5,436 nucleotides of DNA from Alistipes sp. (GCA_017384185.1 JAFNUH010000112.1:1-5436), one strand, 5' to 3'. Positions 1 to 5,436 are shown, numbered from the stretch's first letter. Translations and numbers: made by a program. The notes: generated from the sequence alone by a model not told the origin.

Positions 1-1466
1 ATAGCCTCAGCACGCTCTCTGAGCGAGCGCATCTTCTCGACAACGGGCTGCATAGCCTCCGAGTACTCCAGAGCCTCATAACGTGAAATCTGCTCCATAA
101 AGGTACCCTTCGTAACAGCATTAATAGCCGCCACAACCTGCAACTGCGAAGTACCCTCATAGATATTCATAATACGTGCATCACGATACAATCGCTCGCA
201 AGCATAATCCTTCATAAAGCCTGAGCCACCGTGAATCTGGATAGCATCGTAAGCCAACGAATTGGCATACTCCGAAGCAAAGAGCTTAACAAGTGGCGTG
301 AAGCCATCTGCCAAGCGGTTATAGAACTTCATCTCCTGGCGCTCCTCAGACTCCAAAGATCGCTCGTGCGAGATGTGGGTATATTGCTTGTATATCTCCA
401 CAAAACGTGAGGTCTCATACAACAACGCACGAGCACCACGCAAGCGAGCGCGCATATTGGTCAGCATCTCCGAGATTGCGGGGAACTTAATGATATCCTT
501 ACCGAACTGCTGACGCTCGTGAGCATACTTCAGCGCCTCACGATATGCCGCCTCGCACAAGCCAACAGACTGAGCACCAATACCCAGACGTGCGGCGTTC
601 ATCAACGACATAACATATTTGATAAGTCCCATCTTGCGGTCGCCAACCAACTCGGCGGGAGCATCGGTAAACACCAACTCGCAGGTGGGTGAGCCCTTAA
701 TTCCGAGCTTATTCTCAATGCGACGCACCTTCATACCACCGTTACGCTTATCGTAAACGAGCATTGACAAACCACGTGCATCCTTCGTGCCCTCCTCAGT
801 TCGAGCCAGCACCAACGACACATCGCCATCGCCATTTGTAATGAATCGCTTTACACCATTGAGCAGCCACGTCTGACGCTCCTCCGACCAGGTAGCCTTC
901 AACATCACAGCACCCAAATCAGAACCTGCATCAGGCTCGGTCAAATCCATAGCGCAGGTAGCTCCCTCGCTAACCCACGTAAGGTACTTCATCTTCTGCT
1001 CCTCGGATGCAAACTCGTTGAGTGTCTCGGCACAATCCTGCAAGCCCCAGATATTCTCGAAGCTGGCATCTGCACGTGAAACCATCTCGTTTGCCATAAC
1101 GAAACACAACAACGGGAAGTTCAAGCCCTTAAAACGGCGAGGAAGGGTCAAACCGCTTAATCCTGCGGCATTTACAGCCTTCATATTCTCAACCGTACCT
1201 GAAGCATATATTACTCTATCGTTCTCAACACGAGGACCCTCCTTATCAACACCCTCGGCATTGGGAGCAATAACATCACCACAAACTCCACCAATAATCT
1301 CCATTACACGACGGTATGAGTCCATAGCATCTTCAAAATTCTGTGGTGCGTAGTCATAGAGCTCACTGTCGGAGAAACCACGCTCCTTGAGCTCCACAAT
1401 TTTGCGCATCAACGGATGCTCAAGGTGGTACTGCAAATCTTTATTATCTAAAAAGAAATTAGCCAT
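1..1466 (-). CDS. Acyl-CoA dehydrogenase, FAD-dependent (C-terminus cut by window edge)
   Basis: Oxidises the alpha-beta bond of an acyl-CoA thioester (or reduces enoyl-CoA when run in reverse) with bound FAD, exchanging electrons with the ETF encoded just upstream; a cytoplasmic flavoenzyme. My reverse-strand translation gives 488 residues from ATG at 1466 with no stop before the window edge. Visible marks: LTEPDAGSD at 175-183 (first family signature region, binding FAD and substrate), ERQQFGK at 317-323, the second signature from Q410 to D429 (QIHGGSGF, then D, R, D at the expected spacing), and NIYEGTSQLQ at 434-443, whose Glu437 aligns with the catalytic base of short- and medium-chain enzymes. 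The sequence continues past the point where 380-residue enzymes end, so it belongs to the long subclass of roughly 570 residues with an extra C-terminal domain. The start lies 2 bases after the etfA stop, implying translational coupling. Substrate chain length cannot be read from the sequence. Confidence 0.95.
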   Translation of the reverse strand, partial: MANFFLDNKDLQYHLEHPLMRKIVELKERGFSDSELYDYAPQNFEDAMDSYRRVMEIIGGVCGDVIAPNAEGVDKEGPRVENDRVIYASGTVENMKAVNAAGLSGLTLPRRFKGLNFPLLCFVMANEMVSRADASFENIWGLQDCAETLNEFASEEQKMKYLTWVSEGATCAMDLTEPDAGSDLGAVMLKATWSEERQTWLLNGVKRFITNGDGDVSLVLARTEEGTKDARGLSMLVYDKRNGGMKVRRIENKLGIKGSPTCELVFTDAPAELVGDRKMGLIKYVMSLMNAARLGIGAQSVGLCEAAYREALKYAHERQQFGKDIIKFPAISEMLTNMRARLRGARALLYETSRFVEIYKQYTHISHERSLESEERQEMKFYNRLADGFTPLVKLFASEYANSLAYDAIQIHGGSGFMKDYACERLYRDARIMNIYEGTSQLQVVAAINAVTKGTFMEQISRYEALEYSEAMQPVVEKMRSLRERAEA

Positions 1467-1468
1467 CT

Positions 1469-2488
1469 CTACTTTGAATTTTGCTTGTAATACTTAATCA
1501 TCTTGGGGATAATCTCCTCGACCTTACCCGTAATGGCGTAGTCAGCAATCTTATTGATTGGGGCCTCGGGGTCGCTATTGATTGAGATAATCATCGACGA
1601 CTCGTCCATACCTGCCGTATGCTGAATCTGTCCAGAGATACCGCAAGCAATATAGAGCTTAGGACGCACAGTAACACCCGTCTGACCAATCTGACGCTCG
1701 TGCTCGGTGAAGCCTGCATCTACTGCCGCACGTGAGGCACCGACCTCACCACCCAACACCTCTGCCAGGTCGTAACAGAGCTTAAAGCCATCCTTTGAGC
1801 CCATACCATAGCCACCAGCCACGATAACGCTCGCACCCTTGATATTAATCTTACGCTCCTCGATATGGCGGTCAATGATAGTCACGGCCAAATCAGCCTC
1901 CGAAATATACTCCTGCCAAGCAATAGCCTTAACCTCAGCAGCGGCAGGCGCTGCCACCATCTCCTTGCGCATCACGCCCTCACGAACGGTTGCCATCTGG
2001 GGACGGCAGTCGGGATTAACGATTGTAGCTATGATATTTCCACCAAAAGCGGGACGAATCTGATAGAGCAGATTCTCATACTCCTTACCCGTCTTAGCAT
2101 CCTTATGAGGACCAATCTCCAGCTGTGTGCAATCTGCCGTAAGACCGCTATGCAGTGCTGACGATACACGAGGTGCAAAGTCACGACCTACGGGCGTAGC
2201 ACCAAAGAGCACAATCTGCGGCTGCTCAGCCTTAATCAAACCACACAACGCAGATGTGTGAGGCAGAGTGCGGAAGGGTGCAAAAATCTCATTGTCGGCA
2301 ACCCAAACCGTATCAGCGCCATACTTTGCAAGCTCCTCGTTGATGCCTGCGACGTTATGACCCAAAACCACAGCCTCCAACTTAACGCCCAACTTATCGG
2401 CTAACTCACGACCCTTGGTCAGAAGCTCCAAGCTCACCTCGGCAACAACACCCTCATCGAGCTCGATATATACAAATATATTATTCAT
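1469..2488 (-). CDS. etfA: Electron transfer flavoprotein, alpha subunit
   Basis: FAD-carrying subunit of the heterodimeric ETF that shuttles electrons between acyl-CoA dehydrogenase and other redox partners. At 339 residues it is slightly longer than the usual 310-335. The N-terminal half (1-190) is the Rossmann-like ETF domain with the conserved ATVREGVM at 166-173. The C-terminal FAD domain starts near 218 and shows GGYGMGS (225-231), SRAAVDAG (252-259), QIGQTG (266-271), GISGQIQH (283-290) and NSDPEAPI (304-311). These match the human and bacterial FAD contacts, including Arg253 and His290. The family signature is intact except that the Ala before the closing Ile-Asn is Ser302. TVRPKLYIACGISG resembles clostridial ETF-alpha more than mitochondrial ETF-alpha. 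The start is fixed by an unusually strong ribosome-binding site. It follows etfB by 15 bases and precedes the dehydrogenase by 2. Confidence 0.97.
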   Translation of the reverse strand: MNNIFVYIELDEGVVAEVSLELLTKGRELADKLGVKLEAVVLGHNVAGINEELAKYGADTVWVADNEIFAPFRTLPHTSALCGLIKAEQPQIVLFGATPVGRDFAPRVSSALHSGLTADCTQLEIGPHKDAKTGKEYENLLYQIRPAFGGNIIATIVNPDCRPQMATVREGVMRKEMVAAPAAAEVKAIAWQEYISEADLAVTIIDRHIEERKINIKGASVIVAGGYGMGSKDGFKLCYDLAEVLGGEVGASRAAVDAGFTEHERQIGQTGVTVRPKLYIACGISGQIQHTAGMDESSMIISINSDPEAPINKIADYAITGKVEEIIPKMIKYYKQNSK

Positions 2489-2490
2489 AT

Positions 2491-2500
2491 CTCCTCCTTT
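2491..2500 (-). promoter_or_regulatory. Strong Shine-Dalgarno site for etfA
   Basis: Read on the minus strand, AAAGGAGGAG ends two bases before the etfA ATG, with AGGAGG at 2498-2493. It is a near-perfect anti-16S match with a short spacer of about 4 bases. The other starts in this window have weak or no such sequence, as is usual in Bacteroidetes. It supports the etfA start at 2488 and independent ribosome loading inside the operon. Confidence 0.75.
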
Positions 2501-2503
2501 CGA

Positions 2504-3382
2504 TTAACCGAGCGTGTGGCTCGCAATAAGTTCAACCATAAGTCCATTTATATCCTCATCCGAAGCCGTCAAGCGCTTAGCCTCCTTAGCCTGGAAGACA
2601 ACATTTTCAATCTTCTTAACCTTGGTGGGTGAACCTGAAAGACCCAACTGCTGCTCGTCACAAACAATGTCGGCAGCCGTAAGCTCTACAATATTCAGGT
2701 AGTCACGCTCAGAAGCCATCTTTGCCGCCAACGAATCCTCCGCAGCAGCAATCTCCGACTTGGTCATCGCATATTTGTACTTCATCACAAGGCGTGCATT
2801 CTGCGGGCGCACCTCCGGAGCTGACGAGTTAACGGTAATAACCGCAGGGATGGGGCACTCCACTCGCTCCACGCCTCGCTCCAGACGGCGGCGAACAACA
2901 AGCGTTGACTCCTTAACCTGCTCAATCTGCTCGGCATATGTCACCTGAGGCAGACCCAACTTCTCGGCAACCTGAGGTCCAACCTGTGCCGTATCACCAT
3001 CAATAGCCTGACGACCTGCAATGATAACGTCGGCACCAATCTGTCGCAGTGCCGAACTCAAGGCATAGGATGTAGCCAATGTATCAGAGCCTGCAAATTT
3101 ACGGTCACTCAACAGATAACCGCCATCAGCACCTCTGTACATTGCATCACGAATAATATCTGCGGCACGCAACGGTCCCATCGTAAGGATGTGGAGCGTA
3201 GAGCCCTCACACTCCTCCTTAAGACGTAGTGCCAACTCTAAGGCATTCAAATCTTCGGGATTGAAAATAGCAGGCAATGCGGCACGATTGACCGTACCCT
3301 CAGCCGTCATAGCATCCTTACCCACATTGCGGGTATCGGGCACCTGCTTAGCCAATACAACAATTTTTAATGCTTTGTTCAT
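2504..3382 (-). CDS. etfB: Electron transfer flavoprotein, beta subunit
   Basis: Partner of EtfA and first gene of the operon; it binds AMP in simple ETFs or a second FAD in bifurcating ones. It has 292 residues against about 255-265 for most family members. Visible marks are VVLAKQVPDT at 8-17, NPEDLNALELALRLK at 41-55, ITMGP-like ILTMGP at 65-70, DRKFAGSDTLATS at 93-105, and the nucleotide-binding segment AGRQAIDGDTAQVGPQ at 122-137. The extra length lies mainly in an Ala/Glu-rich stretch around 205-235. The DGDTAQVGP loop is the form I recall from Acidaminococcus and clostridial electron-bifurcating EtfB; mitochondrial EtfB has a different loop here (DDDCNQTG). That similarity suggests, but does not prove, a second FAD. 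The ATG at 3382 is preceded only by a weak AGAGA, and the reading frame has no better upstream start. Confidence 0.96.
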   Translation of the reverse strand: MNKALKIVVLAKQVPDTRNVGKDAMTAEGTVNRAALPAIFNPEDLNALELALRLKEECEGSTLHILTMGPLRAADIIRDAMYRGADGGYLLSDRKFAGSDTLATSYALSSALRQIGADVIIAGRQAIDGDTAQVGPQVAEKLGLPQVTYAEQIEQVKESTLVVRRRLERGVERVECPIPAVITVNSSAPEVRPQNARLVMKYKYAMTKSEIAAAEDSLAAKMASERDYLNIVELTAADIVCDEQQLGLSGSPTKVKKIENVVFQAKEAKRLTASDEDINGLMVELIASHTLG

Positions 3383-3470
3383 TCTCTAAAATGGTTTGTT
3401 ACGGGATTCACCACGACTGTAAACCCACCTTCTTAAACGAAAAAATGCACGAAACAGTATAATCGACCGT

Positions 3471-3527
3471 CATACATACCCCTTACGTTAACACTTGCGA
3501 CGTGGTGTTAGGTAAAAGGTATGTATG
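3471..3527 (-). promoter_or_regulatory. Compound hairpin in the purA-etfB gap (candidate etfB leader structure)
   Basis: Arms 3471-3486 and 3512-3527 are inverted repeats matching at 14 of 16 positions. On the minus-strand transcript the two mismatches become G-U pairs, so the stem is continuous for 16 pairs. Inside it a second 6-bp stem (TAACAC at 3489-3494, GTGTTA at 3505-3510) closes a 10-base loop. The sequence CGACCG lies just outside both arms as a direct repeat (3464-3469 and 3528-3533). No T-run follows on the minus strand, so it does not look like a simple intrinsic terminator. It lies about 90 bp upstream of etfB. It could be a leader or attenuator structure, an mRNA stabiliser or a protein-binding operator. 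No known riboswitch class was recognised. Confidence 0.5.
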
Positions 3528-3533
3528 CGACCG

Positions 3534-3552
3534 AAAATGCTATTCGAGCATT
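3534..3552 (-). terminator. Weak intrinsic terminator-like hairpin after purA
   Basis: On the minus strand, AATGCT and AGCATT (3552-3547 and 3541-3536) form a 6-bp stem with a 5-base loop, 14 bases past the purA stop. The stem runs directly into TTTT. The stem is short and AT-rich and the T-run is only four bases, partly inside the stem, so termination would be inefficient. It may allow purA readthrough into the etf operon. Confidence 0.35.
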
Positions 3553-3566
3553 CAATCCGTAAAAAT

Positions 3567-4835
3567 CTATCGTACAATAGTCTCGTCACGGTCGGGACCA
3601 ACAGAGATAATCTTCACAGGCACACCTGTCTCACGCTCAATGAACTCGACATATGCCTTGAACTCTGCGGGGAAATCCTCATAGCGACGAACCTTGCAAA
3701 TATCACACTTCCAACCCTTGAACTCGGTATATACAGGCTCAACGTTGCCCGTAACCTCGTAGGGGAAGTGCTCTACCAACTCACCGTTTACACGGTAAGC
3801 AGTAGCCACCTTGATGGTGTCGAAGTCGTTCATAACGTCCGACTTCATCATAATCAACTGCGTTACGCCGTCAACCATCACTGCATACTTCAGTGCCACC
3901 AAGTCGAGCCATCCGCAACGACGAGGACGACCCGTTACTGCACCAAACTCGTGACCGATACGACCCAACTCCTTACCTGTCTCATCGAAGAGCTCAGTGG
4001 GGAACGGACCGCTACCTACACGTGTGCAGTACGCCTTAAAGATACCGTAAACGTCACCAATCTTTGTGGGTGCGACTCCCAGACCGGTGCAAACACCTGC
4101 ACATACGGTATTTGACGATGTTACAAAGGGATATGTACCGAAGTCCACATCAAGCAACGAACCCTGTGCGCCCTCAGCCAAGATGGGCACATCGTCATCT
4201 ATAAATTTGTTTACTACGTGCTCACTATCAATAAACTTGAAGCCACGCAAATACTCGATACCCTCCATCCAGGTCTTCTCGTACTCTGTTACGTCGTACT
4301 CAAAGCCCTCGTACTGTGAGAGCATCTCAACGTGCTTCTGCTTGAGCTTGTTATAACGGTCGATGAAATCCTCAGCCAACACATCGCCAAAGCGCAAACC
4401 GTTACGACCTGTCTTATCCATATAAGTGGGACCGATACCCTTCAACGTAGAGCCAATCTTCGACTTACCCTTAGCTGCCTCGCTTGCTGCGTCGAGCATA
4501 CGGTGTGTGGGAAGGATGATGTGTGCCTTCTTAGAGATAAGCATCTTCTCCTTCACGGGGATACCCTGCTCGGCAATATTCTTAAGCTCCTCGGTCAAGC
4601 TCACGGGGTCAACAACCACACCATTACCGATGACGTTGATAGAACCATCACGGAAGATACCCGAAGGAACTGTACGCAAAACAAAACTCTTATCGCCGAA
4701 ATGCAACGAGTGGCCGGCGTTAGGACCGCCCTGGAAGCGAGCTACAACAGTATAGTTAGGTGTCAACACATCGACAACCTTACCCTTGCCTTCGTCTCCC
4801 CACTGCAATCCGAGAACTACATCTATTTTTTTCAT
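3567..4835 (-). CDS. purA: Adenylosuccinate synthetase
   Basis: Cytoplasmic homodimer joining IMP and aspartate with GTP hydrolysis to form adenylosuccinate, the committed step toward AMP. At 422 residues it is the expected length (E. coli about 432). Visible marks: QWGDEGKGKVVD at 11-22 (phosphate loop with catalytic Asp14), GPNAGHS at 37-43 with catalytic His42, GIGPTYMDKTGR at 133-144 (second signature, with Arg144 of the IMP site), EGAQG at 221-225, FPTEL at 278-282, TGRPRRCGWLD at 301-311 (aspartate and IMP contacts), KSD at 331-333 (guanine recognition) and SVGPDRDE at 411-418. All key residues are present, so the enzyme should be active. It is transcribed alone from its own promoter, with the etf operon downstream on the same strand and a recombinase gene divergent upstream. 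No Shine-Dalgarno sequence precedes the ATG. Confidence 0.98.
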   Translation of the reverse strand: MKKIDVVLGLQWGDEGKGKVVDVLTPNYTVVARFQGGPNAGHSLHFGDKSFVLRTVPSGIFRDGSINVIGNGVVVDPVSLTEELKNIAEQGIPVKEKMLISKKAHIILPTHRMLDAASEAAKGKSKIGSTLKGIGPTYMDKTGRNGLRFGDVLAEDFIDRYNKLKQKHVEMLSQYEGFEYDVTEYEKTWMEGIEYLRGFKFIDSEHVVNKFIDDDVPILAEGAQGSLLDVDFGTYPFVTSSNTVCAGVCTGLGVAPTKIGDVYGIFKAYCTRVGSGPFPTELFDETGKELGRIGHEFGAVTGRPRRCGWLDLVALKYAVMVDGVTQLIMMKSDVMNDFDTIKVATAYRVNGELVEHFPYEVTGNVEPVYTEFKGWKCDICKVRRYEDFPAEFKAYVEFIERETGVPVKIISVGPDRDETIVR

Positions 4836-4845
4836 TTACTTGTTA

Positions 4846-4872
4846 GCATTAATGCAAAAGACATTTTTTGCA
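4846..4872. promoter_or_regulatory. Overlapping palindromes in the purA leader
   Basis: A perfect 10-bp palindrome, GCATTAATGC (4846-4855), overlaps a second inverted repeat, TGCAAAA (4853-4859) with TTTTGCA (4866-4872), which has a 6-base loop. They lie between the predicted purA -7 box and the start codon, so they cover the likely transcription start and the 5' untranslated region. They could be an operator or a leader hairpin competing with ribosome access. No regulator is identifiable. Confidence 0.4.
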
Positions 4873-4874
4873 CT

Positions 4875-4904
4875 CAAAGGTACTCATTTTTTTCTATCCG
4901 CAAA
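4875..4904 (-). promoter_or_regulatory. purA promoter (Bacteroidetes-type)
   Basis: On the minus strand, TACCTTTG (4882-4875) matches the Bacteroidetes -7 consensus TAnnTTTG exactly. TTTG (4904-4901) provides the -33 element with an 18-bp spacer, close to the usual distance. Transcription would begin near 4868, giving a leader of about 33 bases before the purA ATG. Confidence 0.7.
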
Positions 4905-4984
4905 TATTTTGTCGGCGGAAATTATCAACAGGTTATTAAAACTTTGCTTTTGTGGCAGAAATATTCTCTATGGTGGCGTATTTT

Positions 4985-5016
4985 GCAAAAAAATTACGGT
5001 TCTCGGAGCAAAAAAA
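4985..5016 (+). repeat. Phased A-tract direct repeat
   Basis: The 9-mer GCAAAAAAA occurs at 4985-4993 and again at 5008-5016, 23 bp apart, which is close to two helical turns. Such in-phase A-tracts would bend the DNA. They lie between purA and the recombinase, where a bend could help assemble a recombination complex or simply reflect AT-rich promoter DNA. Confidence 0.45.
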
Positions 5017-5024
5017 GCGAAAAT

Positions 5025-5052
5025 ATGCGTTAAGAACTGGGATATAACGCAT
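5025..5052. repeat. 8-bp inverted repeat ATGCGTTA / TAACGCAT
   Basis: A perfect 8-bp inverted repeat (5025-5032 and 5045-5052) has a 12-base spacer. Its core, TGCGTTA, recurs a third time at 5187-5193, close to the recombinase start. Three copies of one 7-mer in 170 bp suggest a protein-binding site, such as an integrase arm-type site, an excision-factor site or a repressor operator. Confidence 0.45.
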
Positions 5053-5087
5053 TAAGTTGAAAAGCTTGGAAACGAGAACAATGGCAA

Positions 5088-5147
5088 TAATGCAAGGGAA
5101 TGAGGGGTAATGAAGGCGGACAGTTTGCAAATCATTACCCGATAATG
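5088..5147. repeat. TAATG motif cluster with 9-bp inverted repeat
   Basis: GGGTAATGA (5105-5113) and TCATTACCC (5132-5140) form a perfect 9-bp inverted repeat with an 18-base spacer. The spacer contains the palindrome TTTGCAAA (5124-5131). TAATG also occurs at 5088-5092 and 5143-5147, the latter pairing with CATTA (5133-5137) in a smaller alternative stem. Four copies in 60 bp, just upstream of a recombinase gene, fit multiple binding sites. Transcript hairpins are an alternative. Confidence 0.45.
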
Positions 5148-5225
5148 GAGTAGAGTTTTCCTTTGTGTCGTCACGTTTCATCGTTCTGCGTTAGTTTGCA
5201 TATCAATGTATAACTCGCTGATAAC

Positions 5226-5233
5226 TAATTTTG
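5226..5233 (+). promoter_or_regulatory. Candidate -7 box for the recombinase gene
   Basis: TAATTTTG fits TAnnTTTG and ends 20 bases before the ATG, leaving a leader of roughly 14 bases. The nearest upstream TTTG (5195-5198) is 27 bp away, longer than the normal 18-20, so the -33 element is missing or poor and expression may be weak or activator-dependent. Confidence 0.4.
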
Positions 5234-5253
5234 TAACCAAAAAAGATTAGATT

Positions 5254-5436
5254 ATGCGAAGTACATTTAAGGTGCTGTTCTACGTGAACGGAAGCAAGGA
5301 GAAAAACGGTATTGTTCCTATTATGGGACGAGTGACAATCAACGGTTCTGTGGCTCAATTCAGTTGCAAGCAGAGCATCCACAAAGACCTATGGGATGTG
5401 AAAGGCAATCGAGCCAAAGGCAAGAGTAAGGAATCG
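5254..5436 (+). CDS. Tyrosine recombinase/integrase N-terminus (continues past the right edge)
   Basis: Sixty-one residues are visible from the ATG at 5254, with the frame open to the window edge. The N-terminus MRSTFKVLFYVNGSKEKNG, the PIMGRVTING strand (22-31), the QFSCKQSI segment (35-42) and LWDVKGNRAKGKSKES (46-61) are those of the arm-type DNA-binding domain of Bacteroidetes ICE and mobilizable-transposon integrases (IntDOT-like relatives). That domain binds repeated arm sites near the element end. The core-binding and catalytic domains, with the R-H-R-Y residues, lie outside the window, so activity cannot be judged. No Shine-Dalgarno sequence precedes it; the AT-rich leader is typical of the phylum. 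Transcription points away from purA, into the presumed element. A chromosomal shufflon-type invertase is a less likely alternative. Confidence 0.88.
   Translation, partial: MRSTFKVLFYVNGSKEKNGIVPIMGRVTINGSVAQFSCKQSIHKDLWDVKGNRAKGKSKES
5254..5436. mobile_element. Left edge of an integrated ICE/mobilizable element (boundary unmapped)
   Basis: A recombinase gene of the Bacteroidetes ICE class sits directly beside the housekeeping gene purA and reads away from it, the usual arrangement at the integrase end of an integrated element. Only the gene itself is given here as the certain part. The true end is likely to lie somewhere upstream in 4883-5253. No cargo, mobilisation or excision genes are in view, so the element's type and size are unknown. 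Confidence 0.55.

Larger units (their letters stand above)
4905..5225. other. Non-coding divergent region, probable host/element junction
   Basis: This stretch between the purA promoter and the recombinase gene holds no convincing gene. It contains A-tract repeats (4985-5016), several short inverted and direct repeats (5025-5199), and three or more TTTGC motifs. No tRNA or other RNA gene that could serve as an integration target is visible. Because a recombinase gene sits at its right end, the left boundary of an integrated element most likely falls within it or at the purA promoter. The boundary is not marked by any obvious long direct repeat inside the window. Confidence 0.5.

Noticed and set aside
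1018..1353. Plus-strand frame (111 codons) inside the acyl-CoA dehydrogenase gene
   Set aside because: Antisense shadow of conserved dehydrogenase sequence.
3471..3527. Invertible (phase-variable) promoter flanked by inverted repeats
   Set aside because: Bacteroidetes invertible promoters usually have arms separated by well over 100 bp. Here only 25 bp separate the arms, the arms are imperfect as DNA, and no good promoter lies between them.
3383..3566. Promoter for the etf operon
   Set aside because: No exact TAnnTTTG was found on the minus strand. The best near match, TACCTTTT (3521-3514), lies inside the hairpin arm and has no -33 element at the right spacing, so it is not listed as a feature.
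3525..4115. Long plus-strand frame (196 codons) opposite purA
   Set aside because: Antisense to a fully conserved enzyme gene. The composition reflects the complement of purA codons and no domain is recognisable.
4332..5033. Plus-strand frame (233 codons) opposite the purA start and promoter
   Set aside because: It covers purA coding and its promoter in antisense, has His/Leu/Thr-rich shadow composition, and has no supporting start signals.
4936..5181. 81-codon minus-strand reading frame upstream of purA, with a hydrophobic stretch near residues 28-54
   Set aside because: It has no recognisable homology, spans the likely host/element junction and repeat cluster, ends in Lys/Asn/Phe-rich AT-driven sequence, and has no clear promoter or ribosome site. 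It may be annotated as hypothetical elsewhere, but nothing here supports translation.
4836..5253. tRNA gene as integration target
   Set aside because: No cloverleaf pairing, T-loop GTTCGA-type sequence or acceptor stem was found on either strand.

Overview
The window looks like Bacteroidales chromosome (gut-type Bacteroidetes, possibly Rikenellaceae/Alistipes-like, though the genus is a guess) running into the edge of an integrated mobile element. The phylum call rests on three things seen here: protein sequences of Bacteroidetes type, Bacteroidetes-type promoter elements (TAnnTTTG -7 box with an upstream TTTG) in front of purA, and starts that mostly lack Shine-Dalgarno sequences.

Layout. 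Positions 1-3382 hold a tightly packed minus-strand operon read etfB > etfA > acyl-CoA dehydrogenase. The two electron-transfer flavoprotein subunits accept electrons from, or exchange them with, the FAD-dependent acyl-CoA dehydrogenase encoded last. That gene runs off the left edge. Intergenic gaps are 15 and 2 bases, so the three products are almost certainly made together. The EtfB sequence resembles the clostridial, electron-bifurcating class more than the mitochondrial class. Upstream, a 184-bp gap holds a weak terminator-like hairpin behind purA and a longer compound hairpin in the region leading into etfB.

Positions 3567-4835 (minus strand) are purA, a complete adenylosuccinate synthetase for the first committed step from IMP to AMP. 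It has a well-formed Bacteroidetes promoter at 4875-4904 and overlapping palindromes in its short leader.

Positions 4836-5253 form a 418-bp non-coding divergent region, AT-rich on the purA side and crowded with short inverted and direct repeats. At 5254 a plus-strand gene begins whose 61 visible residues match the arm-type DNA-binding N-terminus of Bacteroidetes ICE/conjugative-transposon tyrosine recombinases. The natural reading is that a mobile element starts somewhere in 4883-5253 and continues to the right of the window. The repeats would be integrase or excision-factor binding sites. The exact junction cannot be fixed without the other end of the element or an empty site.

The protein-coding content is recognisable throughout. 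I see no clear undescribed system, and the parts that merit a second look are the non-coding structures and the element junction.
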